A stretch of 64,000 nt of DNA from SHLQ01 sp964451305. GTDB lineage: Bacteria; Actinomycetota; Acidimicrobiia; Acidimicrobiales; SHLQ01. Shown here in pieces: positions 42,779-51,274 of this stretch. The stretch lies in the NCBI GenBank assembly GCA_964451305.1, contig CAYVHV010000012.1, positions 24,039 through 88,038 of the forward strand. Direction: 5' to 3'. Numbering within the stretch: the stretch's first letter is position 1; each line of letters starts with the position of its first letter. Both the position numbers and the translations under genes were made by a program. The notes under the pieces are model-generated. The model did no database searches, was not told the DNA's origin, and worked only from the letters and a program-made list of their open reading frames with translations.

Positions 42779-43855
42779 ATGGGCGCTCACATCACAGGTT
42801 CGGGTATCTACTTGCCCGACAACGTCGTCACCAATGACGACCTTGCGACGATTATGGACACGTCCAATGAATGGATCGTCAAGCGAAGCGGCGTCGAAGA
42901 ACGACGCGTCGCTCAGCCTGGCGTCGGTTCAGCTGAGCTAGGCGCTCAGGCGGTTCTAGCGGCTCTCGATGACGCTGGCCTTGAACCGGCGGACGTCGAT
43001 GCGATCGTGTCGGCCACCATGACCCCAGATCATTACGCACCTGGTAACGCTCCACTCATCCAGCATCGAGCTGGCCTCGGGAACGTCGGAGCCTTTGAGG
43101 TTCGGCAACAATGTGGTGGTTTCTTGTACGGCATGGACCTTGCCGACATGTTGATCGCAACAAACCGCGCCGAAACGGTCGTCGTCGTCGGAGCCGAAGC
43201 CCATCGGGGCTACATGCCATATGGAGCGAGCCTCGATATTCTCCTTGGCACATCGACGGCCGAACCCACTGCGGACGACTACGAAGCAGCGACGGCCAGC
43301 AGAGCATGGAGCGTGCTCTTTGGCGATGCGGGTGCAGCGATGGTTTTCCAGCCCGGAACCGATGAGACCGGAGTGCTCGGCTCCAGCCTTCATAGCAACG
43401 GTGACCTCTTCGATCTCATCCACGTGCCCGGACCCGGTTTTGTCCATCAGCCGTGGTCGAGCTCGGCACAGATCGAAGCTGGACTCCACAACCCACAGAT
43501 GAACGGGCGCGAGCTATTCCGCCAGGCGGTCCGCCTCATGCCAGAGTCCGTACTCGGGGTCCTCGACGACTCTCCGTTCGAACTCGACGACGTCGACATG
43601 GTGCTCGCTCATCAAGCAAACCAACGAATCCTCGACGGCATCGCGAAACAGCTCGATATCGCTCCGGAGCGTGTCCCATCGAACATTTCAAAGTACGGCA
43701 ACACCACCGCAGCGACGCTTCCGTTGCTCTACCACAGTGTCCGAGATGAGCTCGCCGATGATGCCCTGCTCGCGTTCACGGCGTTTGGAGCAGGCGCCCA
43801 CTGGGGCGCCATGCTCTACCGCGAGCCGTCGTCAGCGCCTACTTCTGCTTCGTAA
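42779..43855 (+). CDS. 3-oxoacyl-ACP synthase III family protein (FabH-like)
   Basis: A 358-residue thiolase-fold ketosynthase. FabH landmarks: GSGIYLPDNVVTNDDLA, TSNEWIVKRSGVEERR, catalytic Cys112 in EVRQQCGGFLYGMDLA, FGDAGAAMVFQ, His in AHQANQRILDGIAKQL and Asn in NISKYGNTTAATLPL. FabH condenses acyl-CoA with malonyl-ACP to start fatty-acid synthesis; related enzymes make beta-ketoacyl products in secondary metabolism. No other fatty-acid genes are adjacent, so the exact role is open. The last 17 bases overlap the convergent RDD gene. Confidence 0.88.
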   Translation: MGAHITGSGIYLPDNVVTNDDLATIMDTSNEWIVKRSGVEERRVAQPGVGSAELGAQAVLAALDDAGLEPADVDAIVSATMTPDHYAPGNAPLIQHRAGLGNVGAFEVRQQCGGFLYGMDLADMLIATNRAETVVVVGAEAHRGYMPYGASLDILLGTSTAEPTADDYEAATASRAWSVLFGDAGAAMVFQPGTDETGVLGSSLHSNGDLFDLIHVPGPGFVHQPWSSSAQIEAGLHNPQMNGRELFRQAVRLMPESVLGVLDDSPFELDDVDMVLAHQANQRILDGIAKQLDIAPERVPSNISKYGNTTAATLPLLYHSVRDELADDALLAFTAFGAGAHWGAMLYREPSSAPTSAS

Positions 43856-44489
43856 CGACGTAGGTGTCGGCGAAGCGGTCCATAACCGTCCGGTGTTCGG
43901 GATCACTGAACAAGAACACGAGTGACACGATGTTCAAGATTCCCTGCCCGATCAGGCTGATCAGGATGCCGAGGACCGGGATCACAGTGAGGATGTCGAG
44001 AATGTGATTGCCGCTTCGTTTGATGCCGTCGGGGGTGCCGAGTGGTTCGGTTCCGTCTGCTCGCACGATGCGGAGGCCAAGAATTTGCTTGCCGACCCCA
44101 CCGCTCATGAAGGTGTTCATCAGCGTGTGATAGGTGGCGATGAGGATCGTGCCGATCAGACTGAGAAGCACGAAGCCACCCGAGGTGAGGTCGAGAGAAT
44201 CGCCGCCGCCCGAAAGCGTCCCGGTCAGCACCGCTCCGCCGCCGAAGATGGCGCCAACAATTCCGACCAGAATGCCATCGATAATGGCAGCAGCAACACG
44301 CATCCACGGGTCAGCAAGTTCACGTCCGTTGGCGATTGTCGACGCACCAGGAACAACGAAACCACTCTGCTGTTGGGCGCCTTGTTGCTGAGGTCCGCCG
44401 ACCCACTGGCCGCCGTCCCACCACCGAACCGTTCCTGGAGGGTCTCCCTGCGCTGGGTACCAGCCTGCCGGTTGACTTGATCCACTCAT
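43839..44489 (-). CDS. RDD family membrane protein with DUF2510 domain
   Basis: A 216-residue protein. The N-terminal PAGWYPAQGDPPGTVRWWDGGQWV is a DUF2510 motif, common in actinobacteria. The rest is an RDD domain: ADPWMRVAAAIIDGILVGIVGAIFGG, two further helices including LLSLIGTILIATYHTLMN, then KQILGLRIVRADG and HTVMDRFADTYVV-type tail. RDD proteins are small membrane proteins of uncertain transport function. ATG at 44489 is used so that the DUF2510 begins near residue 6. Confidence 0.85.
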   Translation of the reverse strand: MSGSSQPAGWYPAQGDPPGTVRWWDGGQWVGGPQQQGAQQQSGFVVPGASTIANGRELADPWMRVAAAIIDGILVGIVGAIFGGGAVLTGTLSGGGDSLDLTSGGFVLLSLIGTILIATYHTLMNTFMSGGVGKQILGLRIVRADGTEPLGTPDGIKRSGNHILDILTVIPVLGILISLIGQGILNIVSLVFLFSDPEHRTVMDRFADTYVVTKQK

Positions 44490-44658
44490 TGATCTCTCCC
44501 ACACGTGCTTGCGTTCGTTTGTAACGCGGTGTTATCCAACTCCACACTATGCGACCAACGGTTTCAGGTTTGGGATTCTTCCCCCATGCTGCGAAAACTG
44601 AACACGCATCGCCGTATGTTCTGTCCGGAAAACCACGAAATGGACCTACTCTGGGCAC

Positions 44659-45516
44659 GTGGATCCAATTCGCTACGAGTCACATCCTGTACCGGAGCTC
44701 GAGCAACCCATCTTCGTGATGGCCTTTAAAGGCTTGTTCGATATGGGCGAGGCAGCGACGGCAGCGGTCGATTGGCTATCGATGACACACAACGGAAAGC
44801 CCGCCGTGTCGATCGATCCCGAATTGTTATTCGACTTCCAGGAAACACGGCCCGAGATCAGGCTCGGCGCGAACGGAAATCGTGAGATCCATTGGCCAGC
44901 CAACAATGTGGTCTGGGCCAAGACGCCAGCGGGATCACCGGACCTTGTTCTGCTCAGCGGCGTAGAGCCAAACCTGCGGTGGCGGTCGTTTTGCGCGACG
45001 CTCGGTGAGATCATTGAGAACTTCGGTGTCACGAAGGTGATTACTCTTGGCTCCGCCCTCGCAATGGTTCCCCACACCCGGTCGTTCCCCGTCACTGCTT
45101 CGACCCGGGATGAGAACCTCGCCGCTGCCCTCGAGGTCGGCCAGCCAACATATGTTGGACCAACGGGCTTGATCGGATCATTCCATCAGCACCTCGCCGG
45201 CTCAGAGACCCCCGTGCTGTCGCTCCGGGTGAACGTACCCCACTATGTCCCGGGTAGTCCGTCGCCGAAAGCAACGTCTGCGCTACTCGCTCGTCTCGAA
45301 ACGCTTTGTGGTGTCCCAACCGACCATGTTGGCATGGCTGATGATATTCGCGATTGGGAGTCTCGGGTTCACCAGGCTCTCACCGATGACGACGAGGTCC
45401 GCGCGTATGTTGCCGACCTCGAACTCAAGAGTGACAGCGAGCCGGCAATCGTCTTCGACGCTGGCGATATGGCTGACGAGGTCGAGAAGTTCCTCCGCAA
45501 TCAAGACGAGACCTAG
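44659..45516 (+). CDS. PAC2 family protein
   Basis: A 285-residue protein of the PAC2 (proteasome-assembly-chaperone-like) family common in actinobacteria: PIFVMAFKGLFDMGEAATAAVDWL, VSIDPELLFDFQETRPEI, LVLLSGVEPNLRWRSFCATLGEIIENFGVTKVITLGSALAMVPHTR and GPTGLIGSFHQHLA. Its molecular role in bacteria is not established. GTG is the start; no ATG fits. A perfect 7-bp hairpin separates it from the convergent reductase gene. Confidence 0.85.
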   Translation: MDPIRYESHPVPELEQPIFVMAFKGLFDMGEAATAAVDWLSMTHNGKPAVSIDPELLFDFQETRPEIRLGANGNREIHWPANNVVWAKTPAGSPDLVLLSGVEPNLRWRSFCATLGEIIENFGVTKVITLGSALAMVPHTRSFPVTASTRDENLAAALEVGQPTYVGPTGLIGSFHQHLAGSETPVLSLRVNVPHYVPGSPSPKATSALLARLETLCGVPTDHVGMADDIRDWESRVHQALTDDDEVRAYVADLELKSDSEPAIVFDAGDMADEVEKFLRNQDET

Positions 45517-45519
45517 CTC

Positions 45520-45537
45520 GCGGCGATGGGTCGCCGC
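45520..45537. terminator. Hairpin between convergent PAC2 and reductase genes
   Basis: GCGGCGA (45520-45526) and TCGCCGC (45531-45537) form a perfect 7-bp GC stem with a TGGG tetraloop in the 23-base gap between two convergent genes. There is no T-tract, so it is a possible bidirectional terminator only. Confidence 0.4.
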
Positions 45538-45539
45538 TG

Positions 45540-46526
45540 CTACGCGCTCACATCGACGACGACCCGGCCTCGGATCTTGCCGCCGATGATTTCGTCTGCG
45601 ACCCGCGGTACGTCGTCGAGGCCAACTTCGCTCGTGATTGCATCGAGCAGGTTAACGTCGAGATCTGTCGTCAGACGGTTCCACGCAAGTTCGCGTCGCT
45701 CCGGTGTCTCGTGGACCGAATCCACGCCGATGAGCGCGATCCCTCGCAAGATGAGCGGAGCGACCGTCGTAACAAGATCCATACCCTGGGCCAAGCCACA
45801 CGCAGCAACACACCCCTTGGGAGCGGTCGCAGCGAGGACGTTGGCGAGCGTATGGCTTCCAGCCACGTCGATGGCTCCCGCCCATCGGGCTTTCGCCATC
45901 GGCCGCCCTCCCGGTTCGTTCAGTTCGTCGCGGTGCAATAGTTCGGTCGCTCCGAGCGACCGAAGGTACTCGCCAACTTGTTCGACTCGACCTGTCGATG
46001 CGATCACCTCGTAGCCGAGCTTTGCAAGGACAGCCACAGCGACAGAGCCAACGCCACCGGCCGCGCCGGTGACGAGGATCTTTCCGCGTTCGGGCGTGAG
46101 ACCGTGGTCTTCAAGCGCGAGCACCGACAACATGGCGGTGTAGCCGGCAGTCCCGATCGCAGCCGCTTGATAGGTCGAGAACTCAGCGGGAATCAGCGTG
46201 AGCCATTCCCCTTGCACACGAGCACGCTCGGCCAGCCCGCCCCAGTGTTTCTCCCCGACATCCCAGCCGTTGAGGACAACCCTGTCGCCGGCCTTGAGCT
46301 TGTCGTTCTCTGAGTTGAGAACCGTGCCAGCGAAGTCGACACCAGGAACCATCGGCCAACTTCGAACAATCGGCGAGCTATTGGTTATCGCCAGACCATC
46401 CTTGTAGTTGACCGTCGAGTATTCGACGGCGACCAGAGTGTCGCCGTCAGGCATCTGATCATCGTCGATCTCTGCGATCTCGATCGAAAATTCATCGTTG
46501 ACGTTATTGAGGAGAACTGCTCGCAT
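45540..46526 (-). CDS. AcuI/YhdH-type quinone (acrylyl-CoA) oxidoreductase
   Basis: A 328-residue medium-chain dehydrogenase/reductase of the YhdH branch: MRAVLLNNVNDEFSIEIAEI, VEYSTVNYKDGLAIT, PMVPGVDFAGTVLNSE, GWDVGEKHWGGLAERARV, the NADPH motif LVTGAAGGVGSVAVAVLAKLGYEVIASTGR, and IALIGVDSVHETPERRELAW. AcuI enzymes reduce acrylyl-CoA with NADPH, relevant in DMSP-exposed marine bacteria; the physiological substrate here is inferred. ATG at 46526 gives the standard N-terminus. Confidence 0.88.
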   Translation of the reverse strand: MRAVLLNNVNDEFSIEIAEIDDDQMPDGDTLVAVEYSTVNYKDGLAITNSSPIVRSWPMVPGVDFAGTVLNSENDKLKAGDRVVLNGWDVGEKHWGGLAERARVQGEWLTLIPAEFSTYQAAAIGTAGYTAMLSVLALEDHGLTPERGKILVTGAAGGVGSVAVAVLAKLGYEVIASTGRVEQVGEYLRSLGATELLHRDELNEPGGRPMAKARWAGAIDVAGSHTLANVLAATAPKGCVAACGLAQGMDLVTTVAPLILRGIALIGVDSVHETPERRELAWNRLTTDLDVNLLDAITSEVGLDDVPRVADEIIGGKIRGRVVVDVSA

Positions 46527-46571
46527 GGCGCCTGACCCTAGGCGCTCTTTGCGAATTCGACGCAACCGCAG

Positions 46572-47252
46572 CTATGACGCTGAGTCTTGTGGAGTGGTCG
46601 TCGGGTGCTGAACAGCCGGCAGATTCTTCAGGCTCGTCCAGTTCTGGAAGGCCATCGCTCCCAAGATGATCGGGGCAAACAACAGGTTCGTCACGAACCA
46701 GAGCACCGGGGCGAGCACCGCAGCGATGGCGATCGATACCCATGCGGCCCGGCGTCGTCGTTCGAGTGGATCTCCCGGAAGGAGGTCGGTCATGATGTGG
46801 CCGCCATCGAGAGGGACGATCGGCACCAAGTTGAACGCGCTCCAGCCAAACGTTGTGAACAAGCCGATGTTGAACAGGTTCCTCACGAATACCGTGTCTT
46901 CGACTACCCCGGCGCTTCGAACAGCAAGAATGATCGCTCCGAGGACGATGCCGGTGAGCGGCCCCGCGAAGCTAATGAAGATCGACTGACCCCGGCTTGG
47001 AGGCTTGGCCAGCCGATATCGGGTGAGGCCCGCCATCCCAGCGAGACTGATCTGAGGTGTCCCTACCGTTCCCTGCGAACGAGCGGCGAACGCATGCCCA
47101 AACTCGTGGATGAGGACAGCCACCACTGCAATGATGACGAAGGCGACGATCAGGTCGATCCGGTCATCGAAGGAGATAAACCCGAGGAACCCGAGGGTCA
47201 GCAAGAACGAGCCCTCAATGTTGACGGGAAATCCTAGTAATCGAAATGCCAT
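46572..47252 (-). CDS. M50 family site-2-protease-like membrane metalloprotease
   Basis: A 226-residue membrane protein with about six helices. Zinc motif H-E-x-x-H is IHEFGHAFAA (His49, Glu50, His53) in the second helix, and the third ligand is in NLVPIVPLDGGHIMTDLLPGD (D-G). S2P relatives without a PDZ domain often cleave membrane anchors of regulators or process peptides within the membrane. Substrate is unknown. It is upstream of the AcuI-like gene with a 45-base gap on the same strand. Confidence 0.88.
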   Translation of the reverse strand: MAFRLLGFPVNIEGSFLLTLGFLGFISFDDRIDLIVAFVIIAVVAVLIHEFGHAFAARSQGTVGTPQISLAGMAGLTRYRLAKPPSRGQSIFISFAGPLTGIVLGAIILAVRSAGVVEDTVFVRNLFNIGLFTTFGWSAFNLVPIVPLDGGHIMTDLLPGDPLERRRRAAWVSIAIAAVLAPVLWFVTNLLFAPIILGAMAFQNWTSLKNLPAVQHPTTTPQDSAS

Positions 47253-47301
47253 AGAAAACTCTCTGTAGATTCCGCGGCAGTCACGAGCCGTGCTTTTCAG
47301 G

Positions 47302-48201
47302 CTATTCGAGTTCTAGCCCACTTCGTTCTTCGGCGGTCAAGCAACTTGCAATCTGAGAATTGACCCGATCCTGATCGTCAACGTTTCCGGACAGGTCGGC
47401 TTCGATGGTGACTCGCACGAACTCGCGGTCGTCATAGAGGCCATCGATGCAGCCGACCGTCGGCGCGGAGAGCTCCAAGGAGACCTGCTCTCCAATAGCG
47501 CGACCGACCGAAACGCACTCGGTATAGAGGTCGAGGAATCGGTTCTGCACCTCGGTGTCGGCGATGAGAAAGTCAAAAGGTTCTTCTTCGAGCAATGCCG
47601 CCCAGAAGGGTTGGTACTCATCGCCGGACTGGAGTCGAGAAGAAACACAGGCTGCTTCGGTCGGCGGAAGGGGTGCGCCGCCGGCCACGATGAGTTCGGC
47701 GGAGAAGTCATCGATCGCGGCTGGCGTTGCGCACGCCTGCACAGCACTGATGACGGCGTTGAGTTCACCCTCACCAGCGTCGGCGGCGGTTGCCGCGGCC
47801 TCGTCGGCGCATGCCTGCTCGTCGAGCGAGAGGACGAGGCCCGAGATTGCAAGCTCGGTGAACGTGGCAGCGTTCTCGGAGTCTTCATCGACCACGAACG
47901 CTGGTGGGACATCGCCATCTCCGCCAACGCCGACCACCGCGTCGTCATTTTCTGGATCGACCCCTGCGCCATCTTGGCCGTCATCGGCTCCATCACCGGC
48001 TGCTGGAACGGTTGCAGTGACATCACCTTCGGTGACGACCTCACCGGATGAATCGTCATCGTCACCATCTCCATCAGAGTCGGTTGGGGTGGTCGTGGTC
48101 GTCGTATCGGTGTCACCTGGCCCTGGCTCGACGATCGAGTCGGCCTGGCCACAGCTTGCGAGTAGCAAGGCAGCGATGAACATCTTCACGACGAGCTTCA
48201 T
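47302..48201 (-). CDS. Hypothetical secreted lipoprotein
   Basis: A 299-residue protein with a type II signal peptide: VKMFIAALLLASCGQ, lipobox L-A-S-C with Cys17. A long Asp/Thr/Gly-rich low-complexity linker follows (residues 25-100). The C-terminal domain contains several Cys residues (EQACADEA, VQACATP, AACVSSRL, TECVSVG, VGCIDGL, ASCLTAEE) that could pair. I recognise no family. It is divergent from the CapA-like lipoprotein gene. Confidence 0.7.
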   Translation of the reverse strand: MKLVVKMFIAALLLASCGQADSIVEPGPGDTDTTTTTTPTDSDGDGDDDDSSGEVVTEGDVTATVPAAGDGADDGQDGAGVDPENDDAVVGVGGDGDVPPAFVVDEDSENAATFTELAISGLVLSLDEQACADEAAATAADAGEGELNAVISAVQACATPAAIDDFSAELIVAGGAPLPPTEAACVSSRLQSGDEYQPFWAALLEEEPFDFLIADTEVQNRFLDLYTECVSVGRAIGEQVSLELSAPTVGCIDGLYDDREFVRVTIEADLSGNVDDQDRVNSQIASCLTAEERSGLELE

Positions 48202-48344
48202 GGCCCCACGTTACGAGAACTGCAGTGCGGACCGTATTCACGGCGAGAACAACGTCTTCGCCGCCCTCCTCGGATCACTCCGTCGGCTTCAAAGATCTGT
48301 CCGCTGAAGATGCGTGATTCTCACCCACGGTGCAAACTGTTGGG

Positions 48345-49561
48345 ATGTCTCGATTCATCCCGCGGCCAACCCGCGCGCGCAGGCTTATCGCGGCAACCAC
48401 GATAATTGGCGCACTAGCGACCGGATGTTCAAACGAGCCTGCTCCAGTGGCACAACCCGTGACGACGACCAGTGCGCAGCCTCGGGTCGTCACCGAGCCC
48501 GAGACCACAACAACTTCGACATCGACCACCACGACCGTTGCCCCACCACCACCCTCGGTGACCGTATCGTTGCTCGGGAGCATCCGGAGTCTGCCCACCT
48601 CCGGTGAGCCGGGCAGCACCAGCGACGACGACGATGGCGACGACGTCGATGACGACGACCGCCGCGCCCCGGCCCTCGATACCGACGACGCGACGGTTGC
48701 CTCGCTCNNNNNNNNNNNNNNNNNNNNNNNNNNNNNNNNNNNNNNNNNNNNNNNNNNNNNNNNNNNNNNNNNNNNNNNNNNNNNNNNNNNNNNNNNNNNN
48801 NNNNNNNCGACGACCGCCGCGCCCCGGCCCTCGATACCGACGACGCGACGGTTGCCTCGCTCGCATGCACCAGCTCCACGGGCTGTGAACCGACCGATCT
48901 GGCCGCGTGGGCGGCGAACACCATCGACGCGGTGAACCTCGCCACGAACGCAGCTGCCATCGACGGGGCCGAGGTCCTCGACGAGCACGCGTCGGCACTG
49001 CTCGCCAGCGGCGTCGCGACGATTGGCTACGGCCCCACTATCGGAGATGCCCTAGAACCGGCCATCGTCGGCACCGCGGAGCGTCCCGTGGCGGTCTACG
49101 CGATCAGCCTCGCCGAGAACATCGATACCGAACTCATTGCGACAGAGACCACTCCCGGCATCGCCGCCGGCGAAGGCGCGTTCGATCTGCTCATCGAACA
49201 GGTCCGCCAAAGTCAGGACGCTGGTCAGGAAACGGTCGTGATGATGGACTTCGGGCGCCTTGATGGTCGTGCACCCGAACCGCTCGAATTGGAACAGGTG
49301 CAAGTCGTTGTCGATGCGGGCGTCGATGCGATCATCGGCCACGGTTCTGACTTTCTGCATCGATTCGAGCGGATTGCGCAGACCACGGTGGCGTTCAGTC
49401 TTGGCAACGCGATCACCAATACCGAGATCCCGCTTCGACAAGACACCGCCGTCTTTCGTTTCACGGTCGCGGAGAACGGTTCGACGTCGTGCTTGCTGCC
49501 TGCGACTGCGAGCTCATCGGGAATTTCAATCGACGACCCCGACACCGTCGACTGCCCATAA
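48345..49561 (+). CDS. CapA-like lipoprotein interrupted by an assembly gap
   Basis: The N-terminus (IGALATGCSNEP) has a lipobox. The C-terminal part has CapA landmarks: LDEHASALLASGVATIGYGPTIGDALEPAIV, VAVYAISLAENI, VVVDAGVDAIIGHGSDFLHRFERI and VAFSLGNAITN. The 100-N gap puts the halves in different frames. The same 55 bases occur on both sides (48653-48707 and 48808-48862), and removing one copy plus the Ns restores one frame of 353 residues. Metal-site residues of CapA (G-D near the start, H-H-P-H) are not conserved (LLGSIR, GHGSDF), so it may be non-catalytic. CapA proteins act on surface polymers such as poly-gamma-glutamate. Confidence 0.65.
48708..48807. other. Scaffold gap of exactly 100 N
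   Basis: A run of 100 N flanked by two identical 55-base copies. The standard size and the matching ends indicate that two contigs overlap here and were joined with a placeholder gap. Confidence 0.9.
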
Positions 49562-49572
49562 CGGGCCGAGGC

Positions 49573-50196
49573 CTAGTGCGTTGGGTCGAGGAGCTGCCGA
49601 TAGATCAGCTGCTGGCGAAGAAGTTCCGGGCGATCGAAGAACAATGCGTCGAATCCGAGCGTCATTGCAGCCACGACGTTCGTTGACGAATCGTCGATGA
49701 AGACCGCCCTGCTCGGGATGACGTCGTAGCGGTCGCTCAAGATATCGAAGATCTTTCGATCGGGCTTCACAACGCCCTCCCGACCGCTGATAACCATGCC
49801 ATCGAAGAGTTCGAAAAAGTGGTAATCCGCTTCGATCGAAGCAAACGTGTCTTTGCCCCAATTGCTGAGGGCGAGGAGACCCACGCCAGAACGACTGAGC
49901 TCTTCGAGGATGTCGACCGAACCGCTGATCACGTCGCCGAGGGTTTCCTTCCAACGGTCGGCGATTGCCATGACCAAGTCCGCCTTGTCGGGGTTCCGGC
50001 GTGCCACGACCTCAGCGACCTCCCGTAACGGCGTGCCTCGATCGAGTTCGGCATTGTCCTCCATCGTGAACACGTTGTCGAGGAAATACTGCAGCTCGTC
50101 GGGGTCAGAAATGAGCTGCCCGTACAAATTGCGCAGGTTCCACTCGATCAGGACATTGCCCAGGTCGAAGATTACATAGTCAATCCCGCTGCTCAT
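49573..50196 (-). CDS. HAD-superfamily hydrolase (HAD-IA)
   Basis: A 207-residue HAD phosphatase/dehalogenase-like protein: motif I VIFDLGNVLIEWN, motif II LALSNWGKDTF, motif III Lys in GREGVVKPDRKIFDIL, motif IV VFIDDSSTNVVAAMTLGFDALFF. The pattern F-D-x-G-N-V-L with SNW is that of the YihX/epoxide-hydrolase-N-like alpha-D-glucose-1-phosphate phosphatase group. The substrate is not determined. ATG at 50196 places motif I at residue 9; ATGs at 50205 and 50208 are close alternatives. Divergent from the LLM oxidoreductase. Confidence 0.85.
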   Translation of the reverse strand: MSSGIDYVIFDLGNVLIEWNLRNLYGQLISDPDELQYFLDNVFTMEDNAELDRGTPLREVAEVVARRNPDKADLVMAIADRWKETLGDVISGSVDILEELSRSGVGLLALSNWGKDTFASIEADYHFFELFDGMVISGREGVVKPDRKIFDILSDRYDVIPSRAVFIDDSSTNVVAAMTLGFDALFFDRPELLRQQLIYRQLLDPTH

Positions 50197-50301
50197 GATC
50201 CCCATCATCCTCTGGACAGAGCGTCTAGACAAAGCCCAGCGCGAACCGACTGGCCGCAGTGACACAGACCGGGCGCAACGGTCCTGAAGTAACGTTGCGC
50301 C

Positions 50302-51255
50302 ATGCGACTCGATGGGTATCTCAGCACCGACCTCAACGCCATCCGGGCGCAAGCAGAAGCGTACGAGGAAGGTGGCTACCTCGGCGCATTCTCTGCTGAG
50401 ACGAGCCACGATCCGTTCCTCCCTCTGGCCATCGCCGCAGAACACACCTCGACGATCGAACTCGGCACATCGATCGCCGTGGCATTCGCACGAAATCCAA
50501 TGAGCCTCGCTTACACCGCACGGGACCTCAACGAGTACTCAGAGGGGCGGATGATCCTCGGACTCGGGAGCCAGATCCGACCCCACATCACCAAGCGGTT
50601 CTCCATGCCATGGTCCGCGCCAGCCGCACGCATGCGCGAATTTATCAACGCGCTCCATGCCATCTGGGCGTGCTGGGACGAAGGGACACCTCTCCGGTTC
50701 AAAGGCGAGCACTACACCCACATTTTCATGTCCGACTTCTTTGACCCAGGTCCGTCCGTGCACGGTCGACCTGACGTGTACCTCGCCGCGGTTGGACCGA
50801 TGATGGTCCGCCTTGCCGCCGAAGTATGCGACGGATGGATGGTCCACCCATTTACGACACCCAGCTATTTCACCGATGTTGCGCTCCCCCGCTTCCGGAG
50901 GTACATGGACGACGTCGACCGCGATCATGGCGAGTGCCAGGTTTCGCTACCAGCGTTCGTGGTTACTGGTGCCGACGACGTAGCGATGGCAGCCTCTGCC
51001 GAGCGCATTAAACAACAGATCGGGTTCTACGGGTCGACCCCCGCCTATATGGAGGTGCTCGAGCATCACGGATGGGGCGAGCTTCATACCGAGCTCAACG
51101 CAATGACCAAGGCACGACGGTGGGATGAACTTGGAGACGCGATCGACGACGACGTTTTGCATACGTTTGCCGCGGTCTCCGAGCCGGACTCCGTGGACGC
51201 AGCCCTAAACGATCGGTACGGCTCTGTCGTCGACCGAATTAGCCACTACACCTGA
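50302..51255 (+). CDS. LLM-class (luciferase-like), probably F420-dependent oxidoreductase
   Basis: A 317-residue TIM-barrel oxidoreductase. GYLGAFSAETSHDPFLPLAIAAEHTSTIELGTSIAVAFARNPMSLAYTARDL and MILGLGSQIRPHITKRFSMPW are typical of the F420-dependent actinobacterial LLM subfamily, as is PVYLAAVGPMMVRLAAEVCDGWMVHPF-like sequence. Substrate unknown. It ends 19 bases from the 3' end of the convergent NRPS gene, so it may or may not belong to that locus. Confidence 0.85.
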   Translation: MRLDGYLSTDLNAIRAQAEAYEEGGYLGAFSAETSHDPFLPLAIAAEHTSTIELGTSIAVAFARNPMSLAYTARDLNEYSEGRMILGLGSQIRPHITKRFSMPWSAPAARMREFINALHAIWACWDEGTPLRFKGEHYTHIFMSDFFDPGPSVHGRPDVYLAAVGPMMVRLAAEVCDGWMVHPFTTPSYFTDVALPRFRRYMDDVDRDHGECQVSLPAFVVTGADDVAMAASAERIKQQIGFYGSTPAYMEVLEHHGWGELHTELNAMTKARRWDELGDAIDDDVLHTFAAVSEPDSVDAALNDRYGSVVDRISHYT

Positions 51256-51274
51256 AGGTGCCGACACGTCTCCG

